Source: Sulfitobacter sabulilitoris (GTDB taxonomy: Bacteria; Pseudomonadota; Alphaproteobacteria; Rhodobacterales; Rhodobacteraceae). Taken from it: a stretch of 64,000 bases of DNA. Made by a program: the position numbers and the translations under genes. Shown in pieces: positions 7,946 through 16,566 of the stretch (position 1 is the stretch's first letter; every line of letters begins with the position of its first letter). The notes below the pieces were generated by a model. The model was given only the letters and a program-made list of their open reading frames with translations. It made no database searches and was not told the DNA's origin. The stretch lies in contig NZ_VANS01000001.1 in assembly GCF_005887615.1 (NCBI RefSeq), positions 1,677,097-1,741,096 on the forward strand, written 5' to 3'.

Positions 7946-7960
7946 TTAATGACGGCTTAA
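7946..7960 (-). promoter_or_regulatory. CtrA-like binding site (TTAA-N7-TTAA)
   Basis: TTAA at 7946-7949 and 7957-7960 with exactly 7 nt between: a perfect match to the core CtrA full-site consensus. It overlaps the last codons of the methyltransferase gene and lies about 92 nt upstream of the DUF465 gene, which it could control. Motif evidence only. Confidence 0.4.
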
Positions 7961-8743
7961 TGCTGCCTGAAATTTCAACCCTGCGCCGTCGCGCAGCACC
8001 GCGCGGATCGCGGGGACATAGCTGTCGCCGTCGCGCAGGTGGCGCGGGCCTTCGTGCATCACCAAAGGCGCATACAGCCGAAACGCCGCCCGTCCGGATT
8101 TGCGCGCGCGCAGAATGATCAGTTCGGCCCGGCGCCCGACCCGCGGGGCCAGCGGCAGCACTTCGATACTGCCCATGTCGTCGGCAAGCGCACGCATCAG
8201 TTCCGGCAGCCGCTCGGCGCGGTGAATGAAATGCGCGTAGCCCTTTGGCGCGAGCCGCTTGCCCGCGACGCGCACCCACTGCGACAAGGGCACGCTTTCG
8301 CCCAGCGACGGCTCGCGACGGGCATTGCCCGAAGCGCGGCTGGCGGAGCGGTCGAAATAGGGCGGGTTGGCGATGACGTGATCGAACTGGCGCTGGCGCA
8401 GGTCCGGCGGCAGGTCGGTCAGGTCCGCCGTCACGACCTCGAGCCCCGCCTGTGCACCGTTGCGCCGCGCAAGATCCGCATAGGCGGGCTGCAATTCCAC
8501 GCCTGTCAGCCGCAGGCCCGGCACCCGCGCCCCCAGACACAGGATCGCCGCCCCCGCGCCGCAGCCCAGTTCGAGCACACGCTGCCCCGGCTGCGCATCC
8601 ACGCTGGCCGCCAGCAACACCGGGTCCACACCTGCGCGGTAACCCGACCGGGGCTGCCACAGGTGCAAAAGGCCGCCCAGAAACGCGTCGTGGGTCAGAT
8701 CGCTCTGCGAAAACGCCCTGTCTGTCGCCGATCCGCCGGTCAT
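7946..8743 (-). CDS. tRNA1(Val) A37 N6-methyltransferase family protein (TrmN6/YfiC-like)
   Basis: A SAM-dependent class I methyltransferase of 265 residues. It shows the SAM loop VLELGCGAGAAILCL near residue 55, acidic VELQ after strand 2, and the amino-methyltransferase motif IANPPYF near residue 125, which acts on exocyclic adenine amines. Opening DAFLGGLLHLWQPRSGYRAGVD is typical of the TrmN6 family. The target could be tRNA or another nucleic acid; only the family is secure. It overlaps the DUF2007 gene by 4 nt, so the two form an operon. Confidence 0.82.
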   Translation of the reverse strand: MTGGSATDRAFSQSDLTHDAFLGGLLHLWQPRSGYRAGVDPVLLAASVDAQPGQRVLELGCGAGAAILCLGARVPGLRLTGVELQPAYADLARRNGAQAGLEVVTADLTDLPPDLRQRQFDHVIANPPYFDRSASRASGNARREPSLGESVPLSQWVRVAGKRLAPKGYAHFIHRAERLPELMRALADDMGSIEVLPLAPRVGRRAELIILRARKSGRAAFRLYAPLVMHEGPRHLRDGDSYVPAIRAVLRDGAGLKFQAALSRH

Positions 8744-8955
8744 AGCCCAAGCGGAATATCGTTGTCCCGCATCGCGCGCACCGCGGCGGTATGGTCGTCG
8801 GGGCGCACCATGATCCGGCGCGGGAAGATCCCGATCCCGCCCTCCAGCACGCTCATGTTTACGTCCATTTCAAAGCAGTCTATACCCTCCCCCCTGAGAA
8901 GGGCGGTGGCGAAGGCGATTATGGTCGGGTCTGTGCTGCGCAAAAGTTCCTTCAT
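8740..8955 (-). CDS. DUF2007 domain protein
   Basis: A 71-residue protein matching the DUF2007 'putative signal transducing' family: MKELLRSTDPTIIAFATALL, a GIDCFEMDVNMS strand, then GIGIFPRRIMV. The fold is ferredoxin-like/GlnB-like in related structures. It is the first gene of a two-gene operon with the TrmN6-like methyltransferase and is divergent from the polyprenyl synthase. Function unknown. Confidence 0.85.
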   Translation of the reverse strand: MKELLRSTDPTIIAFATALLRGEGIDCFEMDVNMSVLEGGIGIFPRRIMVRPDDHTAAVRAMRDNDIPLGL

Positions 8956-9011
8956 ATCAGTGATGTAGATGAAGTAGGCCCGCCTTGTCGAGCCTGAGCC
9001 ACGAGACAGTG

Positions 9012-10013
9012 ATGAGCAGTACAGTCAAATCGCACAAACCGCATGACCGGATGGCGGCCTACCTGACCGAGGACATGGGTGCGGTAAACCGTCTCATCGC
9101 CGAGCGGATGGCCTCGGAACACGCGCCGCGAATCCCGCAGGTGACCGCCCATCTGGTCGATGCGGGCGGCAAGCGCCTGCGCCCGATGCTGACGCTGGCG
9201 GCGGCGCATCTGTGCGGCTACACCGGCGGCTATCACGTGCATCTGGCTGCAACGGTCGAGTTCATCCACACCGCCACGCTGTTGCATGACGACGTGGTGG
9301 ACGAAAGCGGCCAGCGGCGCGGGCGGCCCACAGCCAACCTGTTGTGGGACAACAAATCCTCCGTTCTGGTGGGCGACTACCTGTTTTCGCGCAGTTTTCA
9401 GCTTATGGTGGAAACCGGCAACCTTAGGGTGCTCGATATCCTCGCCAATGCCTCGGCCACCATCGCCGAAGGCGAAGTGCTGCAACTGACCGCCAGCCAG
9501 GATCTGGCCACGACCGAAGGCATCTATCTCCAGGTGGTGCGCGGCAAGACGGCGGCGTTGTTTTCGGCGGCGACCCAGGTCGGTGGCGTGATCGCTGGCG
9601 CCCCGGACGCGCATGTCCAGGCACTCTACGATTACGGTGACGCGCTTGGCATCGCCTTTCAGATCGTCGATGATCTGCTGGACATGCAGGGCGACGCGGC
9701 GGCCACGGGCAAGAACGTCGGCGACGATTTCCGCGAGCGCAAGCTGACCCTGCCGCTGATCAAGGCCGTGGCCCGCGCCGACGCGGAAGAGCGCGCCTTC
9801 TGGGTGCGGACCATCGAAAAGGGCAAGCAGGTGGAGGGCGATCTGGATCATGCGCTGGCGTTGCTGCACAAGCACGATGCCCTGATCGACACCAGCACCG
9901 ATGCCCGCATCTGGGCGGCCCGCGCGGTCGAGGCGCTGCAACCTCTGCCCGATCACCCGGTCAAGACCATGTTGTCGGAACTGGCCGACTACGTGGTCGA
10001 GCGCATCACCTGA
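9012..10013 (+). CDS. Polyprenyl (octa/decaprenyl) diphosphate synthase
   Basis: Builds the long isoprenoid tail of ubiquinone from farnesyl or geranyl diphosphate and isopentenyl diphosphate. The 333-residue protein has GGKRLRPML, the first Asp-rich motif LLHDDVVDES (about residue 95) and the second, VDDLLDMQGD (about residue 217). The small residues before the first motif fit a long-chain product, probably C50 as in most alphaproteobacteria (inference). Start ATG 9012 (MSSTVKSHK). It abuts ispE tail to tail with no spacer. Confidence 0.93.
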   Translation: MSSTVKSHKPHDRMAAYLTEDMGAVNRLIAERMASEHAPRIPQVTAHLVDAGGKRLRPMLTLAAAHLCGYTGGYHVHLAATVEFIHTATLLHDDVVDESGQRRGRPTANLLWDNKSSVLVGDYLFSRSFQLMVETGNLRVLDILANASATIAEGEVLQLTASQDLATTEGIYLQVVRGKTAALFSAATQVGGVIAGAPDAHVQALYDYGDALGIAFQIVDDLLDMQGDAAATGKNVGDDFRERKLTLPLIKAVARADAEERAFWVRTIEKGKQVEGDLDHALALLHKHDALIDTSTDARIWAARAVEALQPLPDHPVKTMLSELADYVVERIT

Positions 10014-10868
10014 TCAGCCGCGCAAGACAGGCGCATCCGCCACCCACCAATCGGGATGATCCGACGCGATACGCGCCGCCGCATCACGCGCATCCCGCGC
10101 CGAGGCGTGTAGCCCGAAACAGGTGGCCCCGGATCCCGACATCCGCGCCAGCATCGCGCCGTCCAGGGCGGCCAGTGCCCGATCTATCTGCGGCAGCAGC
10201 GCGCGTGCCGGCGGCTCCAGGTCGTTGCGATGCTCTGCCAACCACGCGGCAAAGGCGGCTGCATCGGGCCAGTCCGGCAAGCGATCCGGCATGGGCGGAT
10301 TCGATTTCGAGGCAAGCGCGGCAAACACCTGCGGCGTCGGCACCGGCACACCGGGATTGACCAAGACGACCCACATCGGCGGCACGCCGTCCACCGGTGT
10401 CAGAACCTCGCCCACCCCGCGCATCCGCTGCGGCGCATCCGACAGGCACACCGGCACATCCGCGCCCAGCCGCGCCACATCCTCGGGCAGCGGTACGCCC
10501 CACAGCGCGGACAGCGCCAGCAGCGTCGCCGCCGCATCCGCCGATCCGCCGCCGATCCCGGCGGCATTGGGCAATTCCTTGATCAGGTGCAGCGCCGCAC
10601 CGCGCCCCGCGCCCGCGTCCACCAGGTAGGCGGCGCGCATCACGAGGTTCTGCGCGCCGGTGGGCACGCCGCCTGCGCGCGGGCCCTCGACCGAAAGGCT
10701 CAAGCGATCATCGAGCACCGCCGTCAGAGTATCGCCCACGCCCACGCGCACGACCAGGCTGTCCAGCAGGTGATAGCCGTCGTGGCGCTGCCCTGTGACG
10801 TGCAGGCACAGGTTTACCTTGGCATAGGCCGGCCGCACGACATGCGCGCCGCGGTCAGGGATCGTCAT
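10014..10868 (-). CDS. ispE: 4-diphosphocytidyl-2-C-methyl-D-erythritol kinase
   Basis: Phosphorylates CDP-methylerythritol in the non-mevalonate isoprenoid pathway. A GHMP kinase of 284 residues with [21 protein letters not shown] at the N-terminus (catalytic Lys and His), the ATP loop [17 protein letters not shown] near residue 95, and the C-terminal [11 protein letters not shown]. It overlaps the upstream TPR gene by 4 nt. It is convergent with the polyprenyl synthase, so two isoprenoid genes meet end to end. Confidence 0.95.
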   Translation of the reverse strand: MTIPDRGAHVVRPAYAKVNLCLHVTGQRHDGYHLLDSLVVRVGVGDTLTAVLDDRLSLSVEGPRAGGVPTGAQNLVMRAAYLVDAGAGRGAALHLIKELPNAAGIGGGSADAAATLLALSALWGVPLPEDVARLGADVPVCLSDAPQRMRGVGEVLTPVDGVPPMWVVLVNPGVPVPTPQVFAALASKSNPPMPDRLPDWPDAAAFAAWLAEHRNDLEPPARALLPQIDRALAALDGAMLARMSGSGATCFGLHASARDARDAAARIASDHPDWWVADAPVLRG

Positions 10869-12598
10869 TTCTCCTTGGCGGCGACGGCGGTCAGCGGCTT
10901 GGCGCCTTCGTCGGCCAGTACCCTGTCCAGGCCGACCTCCAGCTTGGCGCGTATCCGCTCCGGGTCCGCTTCGCTGTCGGGCTCGTCATTGTCCACGAAG
11001 GACAGGGCCCGCGCCCATTGAAACTCCGCCTCTCGGGTGCGCCCGACGGCCCACAACACGTCGCCCAGATGATCGTTGACCACCGGATCGACCGGCATCA
11101 GTTCCACCGCGCGCTCCATGTGGCCGATCGCCTCTTCGTAGCGGCCCAACCGGTACAGAACCCAGCCAAGGCTGTCGATGATGTAGCCGCTGTCGGGGCT
11201 CGCGTCCGCCGCGCGCCTGATCATGTCCAGCGCCTCGTCCAGCTTGACCTGACGCTCCACCAGCGAATACCCGAGGTAATTGAGAACCTGCGGCTGGTCC
11301 GGATTAAGCGCGAGCGCGGCACGAAAGTCAGCCTCGGACGCGTCCCAGTTGCCCAGGCGTTCCTGCGCGATGCCGCGGGCATAGAGCAAGAACCACTGCG
11401 CCCGCGCGCCGTCCTCGGTCAGCGCAAGCGCGCGGTCATAGGCGGCAACCGCTTCTGCATGGCGGTCCTGCGCACGCAGTGCATCGCCCAGCGACGAATG
11501 AACGATCGCCATATCGCCGTGGCTGCGTGCCAGTTGCTCCAGCACTTCGATCGCGGCATCGGGCCGGTCGGCCTGCCGCAGGGCGGCGGCACGGCCAAGC
11601 TCCGCCGCGTGATACGCGGGATGGTTCGCGGGCACACGCTTGTATGCCGCGATGGCCAGATCCGACTGGCCCAATGTCTCGAGCAGTTCGGCCGTCAGCA
11701 AAAGCGCATCGACATGGGCCGGACGCAGGTAGAGCGCGACCTGGCTGTAGAGCAGCGTATATTCCGGCCCCGCCTCAGAGCGCAGCGCGGCGGCAAGGGA
11801 ATAGAACACTTCCGCAAACCCGTCGCGCACCGATGCGACATGCCGGAACGGCACGCTTTCGCCCTCTTCAAGCGCTGCGGTCAGCGCGTCCAGTTCGGGG
11901 TCGGTCGCTCCGGCGAACGCCTCTCTCAAAAGCGCCAGCGCGTCGTCATTCCGATCGAGCTGCGACAGGATTTCGGCACGCGCCATGGCGCCGCGACGGG
12001 TCAAAACCATGACGCCAGCGCCATCGTCGGCGAAAATCGCCTCCGCACCTTCGAAATCGCCGACCAGCGCCAGCGCCATGGCCTTGTGGAACATTGCAAA
12101 GCCCTGCAGACCGACTTCGCTTGACACCCGGTCGAACTGCGCCAGCGCCTCCTTTGCCTCGCCCGCGCCCATATAGGCCCAGGCCTTGATCAACCCATCG
12201 ACCAGCGGTCCGATGCCCTGCGCACCGGTTTCGCGCGCAATCAGGGCAAGGTAATCTTCCTGGTCCAGCAGATCCGCGGTCAGCACCATCTGAGCGACCT
12301 GGCTCTCGCGGCCCGATTGCTGCATCGTGCGCGCAATCGGCACGGCGCGGCCGATCTCGCCCAACGACATGAAGGACACGACCGCGTTTTCCATCAGATC
12401 CACGTTGGCGGGATCGCGGACAAGCGCCTGCGTGAAATAGGAGGCTGCCGCGCCGTAGTCATTTTGCGCGGCGGCCTGCCGCGCGGCAAGGTACGGCCCC
12501 GCAACGGATTGCGCGGCGGCGGCTGCGGCCAACCCCGCACAGAGCGCGACAATCGCGGCGGAGGATGTCAGGAATCGGATCGCACGGGTGCACTGCAT
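10865..12598 (-). CDS. Exported tetratricopeptide-repeat protein
   Basis: A 577-residue protein with a signal peptide (hydrophobic core about residues 9-29 ending AAAAQS) followed by many TPR units, clearest from residue 340 on ([76 protein letters not shown]). It is probably a periplasmic or outer-membrane-associated scaffold. Such a gene beside ispE and ETF-QO is common in Rhodobacteraceae. Partners cannot be read from the sequence. Confidence 0.88.
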   Translation of the reverse strand: MQCTRAIRFLTSSAAIVALCAGLAAAAAAQSVAGPYLAARQAAAQNDYGAAASYFTQALVRDPANVDLMENAVVSFMSLGEIGRAVPIARTMQQSGRESQVAQMVLTADLLDQEDYLALIARETGAQGIGPLVDGLIKAWAYMGAGEAKEALAQFDRVSSEVGLQGFAMFHKAMALALVGDFEGAEAIFADDGAGVMVLTRRGAMARAEILSQLDRNDDALALLREAFAGATDPELDALTAALEEGESVPFRHVASVRDGFAEVFYSLAAALRSEAGPEYTLLYSQVALYLRPAHVDALLLTAELLETLGQSDLAIAAYKRVPANHPAYHAAELGRAAALRQADRPDAAIEVLEQLARSHGDMAIVHSSLGDALRAQDRHAEAVAAYDRALALTEDGARAQWFLLYARGIAQERLGNWDASEADFRAALALNPDQPQVLNYLGYSLVERQVKLDEALDMIRRAADASPDSGYIIDSLGWVLYRLGRYEEAIGHMERAVELMPVDPVVNDHLGDVLWAVGRTREAEFQWARALSFVDNDEPDSEADPERIRAKLEVGLDRVLADEGAKPLTAVAAKEK

Positions 12599-12787
12599 CG
12601 TCGGGGCCTCATCATTCTGATTTTGGACGAGAGGCTATCAGGTTCGCAGCGCAGCGCAATGGCACGGGATCGTGAGCCGCGCAGGCCCGTGACCGCAACG
12701 CCGCACATCTCAGCGAAGTCTTGCCGGTGGCCGCGACGCTGTGCGGGTCGTGGCATCGGGTGGGAAGACGATCCCCACCCGGCCGGG

Positions 12788-14437
12788 TCACATGTTGGGA
12801 TAGTTCGGCCCGTCGCCCCCCTGCGGCGTGGTCCAGTTGATGTTCTGGCTCGGGTCCTTGATATCGCAGGTCTTGCAGTGGACGCAGTTCTGGAAGTTGA
12901 TGACAAAGCGCGTGTCCTTGCCCTCTTCCTCGACGAATTCGTACACACCCGCCGGACAATAGCGCGCCGATGGCCCCGCATATTTTGGCAGGTTCACCTT
13001 GACCGGCACATCGGGGTCCTTGAGCTTGAGATGCGCAGGCTGGCTTTCCTCGTGGTTGGTAAAGGAAAAGGCCACGTTGGTCAGGCGGTCAAAGCTGATC
13101 TTGCCGTCGGGCTTGGGATAGTCGATGACCTTGTGCTTGGCGGCCTCCTCGGTCGCCTCGGCGTCCGATTTGCCGTGACCCAGCGTGCCCAGCAACGAAA
13201 AGCCCAGCGTGTTTGTCCACATGTCGAAGCCGCCCAGCACCAGCGACGCAGTCAGCCCGTACTTGGACCACAGCGGTTTGACATTGCGCACCTTTTTCAG
13301 GTCCTTGCCGATTTCGCCGTTGCGCACCTCCGTCTCGTAGTCGGACAGTTCGTCGCCGCTGCGATCCGCCTTGATCGCTGCAATCGCGGCTTCGGCAGCC
13401 GCCTTGCCCGACAGCATTGCATTGTGGTTGCCCTTGATCCGCGGCACGTTGACCATGCCCACCGAACATCCCAGCAGCGCCACGCCCGGCGCCACCATCT
13501 TGGGCATCGACTGCCAGCCGCCTTCGCTGATCGCGCGGGCGCCATAGGCCACCCGCTTGCCGCCCTCCAGCAACTCCTTGACCATCGGGTGATGCTTGAA
13601 CTGCTGGAACGACAGGTAGGGGTTCACGTAGGGATTCTTGTAGCCCAGGTGCACGACGAACCCGACATAGACCTGGTTGTTGTCCAGGTGATAGATGAAC
13701 GACCCGCCGCCCGCGTTGCTGCCCAGCGGCCAGCCCATCGTGTGCGTGACGGTGCCCTCCTTGTGCTTGGCAGGGTCGACCTCCCAGATCTCCTTCATCC
13801 CCAGGCCGAATTTCTGCGGCTCGTGGCCCTTGGACAGGTCGTATTTCGCCATGACTTCCTTGGCGAGTGATCCACGCACGCCTTCAGACAGGAACACGTA
13901 CTTGCCGTGCAGCTCCATCCCCGGCTCGTAGCCGTCGCCCTTGGTGCCGTCGGCATTGATCCCGAACTCGCCCGCGACCACGCCCTTGACTTCGCCCTTG
14001 TCGCCGTAAACCAGCTCGGAACAGGCCATGCCGGGGAAAATCTCGACGCCCAGCGCCTCGGCCTGCTCGGCCATCCAGCGGCAGACATTGCCCATCGACA
14101 CGATGTAATTGCCGTGGTTGTTCATCAGCGGCGGCATCGGGAAGTTCGGCACACGCACACTGCCCGCCTCGCCCAGCATGTAAAAGTTGTCTTCCTTCAC
14201 CGGAACGGTGATCGGCGCGCCCTTGTCCTTCCAGTCCGGGATCAACGCGTTCAGGCCGACAGGATCCAGAACCGCACCGGACAGGATGTGTGCGCCAACT
14301 TCGGAGCCTTTTTCGAGCACAACAACATTGCAGTCGGCATCAAGCTGCTTGAGCCGGATCGCCGCCGACAAGCCCGCGGGGCCCGCTCCGACGATCACCA
14401 CGTCATATTCCATCGCTTCGCGTTCGATCTCGGCCAT
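12788..14437 (-). CDS. Electron transfer flavoprotein-ubiquinone oxidoreductase
   Basis: Membrane-bound ETF dehydrogenase that passes electrons from acyl-CoA and other flavin dehydrogenases, through ETF, to ubiquinone. About 549 residues: FAD site [15 protein letters not shown] near residue 10, a ubiquinone-binding central region, and a C-terminal [4Fe-4S] site built from [18 protein letters not shown]. Start ATG 14437 sits nine nt after AAGGAG. The acyl-CoA dehydrogenase at 24-25.8 kb is a likely upstream donor. A G/C-rich inverted repeat at about 12758-12780, without a T-run, follows the gene. Confidence 0.96.
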   Translation of the reverse strand: MAEIEREAMEYDVVIVGAGPAGLSAAIRLKQLDADCNVVVLEKGSEVGAHILSGAVLDPVGLNALIPDWKDKGAPITVPVKEDNFYMLGEAGSVRVPNFPMPPLMNNHGNYIVSMGNVCRWMAEQAEALGVEIFPGMACSELVYGDKGEVKGVVAGEFGINADGTKGDGYEPGMELHGKYVFLSEGVRGSLAKEVMAKYDLSKGHEPQKFGLGMKEIWEVDPAKHKEGTVTHTMGWPLGSNAGGGSFIYHLDNNQVYVGFVVHLGYKNPYVNPYLSFQQFKHHPMVKELLEGGKRVAYGARAISEGGWQSMPKMVAPGVALLGCSVGMVNVPRIKGNHNAMLSGKAAAEAAIAAIKADRSGDELSDYETEVRNGEIGKDLKKVRNVKPLWSKYGLTASLVLGGFDMWTNTLGFSLLGTLGHGKSDAEATEEAAKHKVIDYPKPDGKISFDRLTNVAFSFTNHEESQPAHLKLKDPDVPVKVNLPKYAGPSARYCPAGVYEFVEEEGKDTRFVINFQNCVHCKTCDIKDPSQNINWTTPQGGDGPNYPNM

Positions 14438-14950
14438 TCCTGTCGGCTCCTTTTGCATTTGTGCGGGCTGGCGGGCTGCCCACGAAAGATTGTGTCGCGC
14501 TTGGCTAGCCTGTCCGCACGGTCAATGCAATCGCAACGACACGTAAAATGGGGGCGGCAGGCTCCGCTGTCCACTGGGATGTTTCGCCGCGCACCCCTTC
14601 CCGGCCCGGGCCGCCACAGTCGGAGTTTTGGAAAATTCCGATCCGTTTTCCGTACAACAGAACGGCCGGCAGCCCACCGGCGCGGCTCCCATCGGGCACC
14701 CCGGCCCATGTGCCCGCCCCTTCAGGACCACGCCCTCTCAGGACCACGCCCCCGGACTGCGGTTGCGCTTTCACGACCACCGGCGACACGCAATCCAACG
14801 CCGCACGCTCTCCCGGGCAAAACGCCTCGGCGAAGCCCCGCCAAGGGGCCTTGCATTTTCCCCCGCCTTTGGGTCAGGTACGGGCTGACCCCGAAAACGG
14901 CGGCCCCGGATCCGACCGGTCGGCCGCCTCAATTGCCTGGACGTACCGCT
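14438..14950. other. 513-nt intergenic region between ETF-QO and greA
   Basis: No open frame here carries a recognisable protein; the long frames crossing it are shadows or unsupported extensions of greA. It must hold the divergent promoters of ETF-QO and greA, but no clear -35/-10 pair is seen. It contains one 14-nt direct repeat (14722-14751). Base composition is like the neighbours. In several relatives carB lies upstream of greA; no trace of it is visible here. Confidence 0.6.
14722..14751 (+). repeat. 14-nt direct repeat
   Basis: TCAGGACCACGCCC occurs at 14722-14735 and again at 14738-14751, separated by two bases. It may be a slippage duplication or paired binding sites about 200 nt upstream of greA. 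Confidence 0.75.
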
Positions 14951-15421
14951 ATGGAAAAAGTTCCCATGACCCGCAAGGGCCACTCCGCCCTGGAAGCCGA
15001 ACTGAAACATCTCAAGTCCGTGGAGCGCCCGGCGATCATTCAGGCTATTGCGGAGGCCCGCGAACACGGCGATCTGTCCGAAAACGCGGAGTATCACTCG
15101 GCCCGCGAAAAGCATTCCTTCATCGAAGGTCGGATCAAGGAACTCGAAGGGGTCTTGAGCCGCGCCGAGGTGATCGACCCGGCCAAAATGTCCGGCACCG
15201 TGAAATTCGGCGCGACCGTCACGCTGGTGGACGAGGACACGGACGAGGAAAAGACCTGGCAGATCGTGGGCGAACACGAGGCCAATATCGAGGCCGGGCT
15301 TCTCAACATCAAATCCCCCATCGCCCGCGCGCTGATCGGCAAGGACGAAGGCGACAGCGTCGAGGTGCGTACACCAGGGGGCGAGAAGTCTTATGAGGTC
15401 CTCAAGATCGTTTATGCCTGA
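14951..15421 (+). CDS. greA: Transcription elongation factor GreA
   Basis: Rescues backtracked RNA polymerase by stimulating transcript cleavage. The 156-residue protein has the N-terminal coiled coil with the acidic tip [19 protein letters not shown] near residues 38-56 and the C-terminal FKBP-like globular domain ([22 protein letters not shown]). Start ATG 14951 ([11 protein letters not shown]) gives the family length; a second ATG five codons later is possible. The membrane protein gene follows 14 nt downstream. Confidence 0.97.
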   Translation: MEKVPMTRKGHSALEAELKHLKSVERPAIIQAIAEAREHGDLSENAEYHSAREKHSFIEGRIKELEGVLSRAEVIDPAKMSGTVKFGATVTLVDEDTDEEKTWQIVGEHEANIEAGLLNIKSPIARALIGKDEGDSVEVRTPGGEKSYEVLKIVYA

Positions 15422-15435
15422 CGGGACCCGCTGAC

Positions 15436-16488
15436 ATGGCCGACGCCCCGAACCAGCAACAGCCGACCCAAACCGCCGCGCCCAAGACGCGGCCTACGCC
15501 GCTGGGCATCTATGACCGCCCGAAATCCGAAGGGATCACCGGGATCGAGATCACGGCCCTGGCGCTCAGCATCATCTGGCTGCTAGGCGCGGGCCTGTTC
15601 TTTCTGCTGATGCCACCCAGCGCCGGCACGGGCGACGCGGGCATCGACAGCCTGCGTTTCCTGATGACGATGCTTGCGATCTTCATGCCCGTGGCGATGA
15701 TCTGGGTCGCGGCCACGGCGGCGCGATCGTCGCGCGTCATGCGCGAGGAAAGCCAGCGCCTGCAAGCCGCGATCGACGCGATACGCCAGGCCTATATCGC
15801 ACAACAACAGGGCCGCGACCTGAATAACGAACCCTCCGTCGCCCGCAAGCTCGATGAAATCGCCGCCGCAGCGCGCAAGACCGAAACGGCGCTTGCCACA
15901 TTCTCGTCGCGCCGCGAGGCCGAAGCGTCCCGCCCCCGCCCGCCGCTGGTGCAGCCCGCCGCGCCCAACGACCAACCCGTGCTGGCGCTGGGAACGCCCG
16001 CAGGCGACATGACGCCGCCGCTCTCGACCGAAGATTTCATCCGCGCGCTCAACTTTCCCGAAACCGCAGAAGACGAAAGCGGCTTTGCCGCCCTGCGCCG
16101 CGCGCTCAAGGATCGGCCGGCGGCACAGCTCATACAGGCCGCCCAGGACGTGCTGACCCTGCTCAGCCAGGATGGCATCTACATGGACGATCTGCGCCCC
16201 GACCGGGCCCGCCCCGAGGTCTGGCGCCAATTCGGACAGGGCGCGCGCGGACGGCCCATCGCGGCTCTGGGCGGCATCCGCGACCGGTCGTCGCTGGCCC
16301 TGACGGCCGGGCGGATGAAACAGGACCCCATCTTTCGCGACGCCGCGCATCACTTCCTGCGCCGCTTCGACAAGACCTTCGCGGAGTTCGAAAAAACCGC
16401 GTCCGACGGTGAAATCTCGGCTCTGGCCGATACCCGCACCGCGCGGGCCTTCATGCTTTTGGGGCGTGTCGCGGGCACGTTCGACTGA
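15436..16488 (+). CDS. Hypothetical membrane protein with coiled-coil region
   Basis: A 350-residue protein not assigned to a known family. The N-terminal 35 residues are polar and Pro-rich; two hydrophobic segments follow (about residues 38-60 and 72-92), then an Arg/Gln/Glu-rich coiled coil (95-155), a Pro-rich linker, and a helical C-terminal domain (195-345) rich in charged residues. The layout suggests an inner-membrane protein with most of its mass in the cytoplasm. It follows greA by 14 nt and is probably co-transcribed. Confidence 0.75.
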   Translation: MADAPNQQQPTQTAAPKTRPTPLGIYDRPKSEGITGIEITALALSIIWLLGAGLFFLLMPPSAGTGDAGIDSLRFLMTMLAIFMPVAMIWVAATAARSSRVMREESQRLQAAIDAIRQAYIAQQQGRDLNNEPSVARKLDEIAAAARKTETALATFSSRREAEASRPRPPLVQPAAPNDQPVLALGTPAGDMTPPLSTEDFIRALNFPETAEDESGFAALRRALKDRPAAQLIQAAQDVLTLLSQDGIYMDDLRPDRARPEVWRQFGQGARGRPIAALGGIRDRSSLALTAGRMKQDPIFRDAAHHFLRRFDKTFAEFEKTASDGEISALADTRTARAFMLLGRVAGTFD

Positions 16489-16566
16489 CCGCACGGCGGA
16501 CACAACCGATCGACCGTTTCTCCTGGCCCGACATACCTCGGGGTCCGGCGCACAGCCCCGGAATGC

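Noticed and set aside
12758..12780. GGGTGGG/CCCACCC inverted repeat after ETF-QO as a terminator
   Set aside because: There is no T-run after the stem, so I do not list it as a Rho-independent terminator.
13907..15421. A 504-codon frame ending in GreA, as if GreA had a long N-terminal fusion
   Set aside because: The first part lies antisense to the ETF-QO gene and across non-coding sequence. ATG 14951 gives normal-length GreA.
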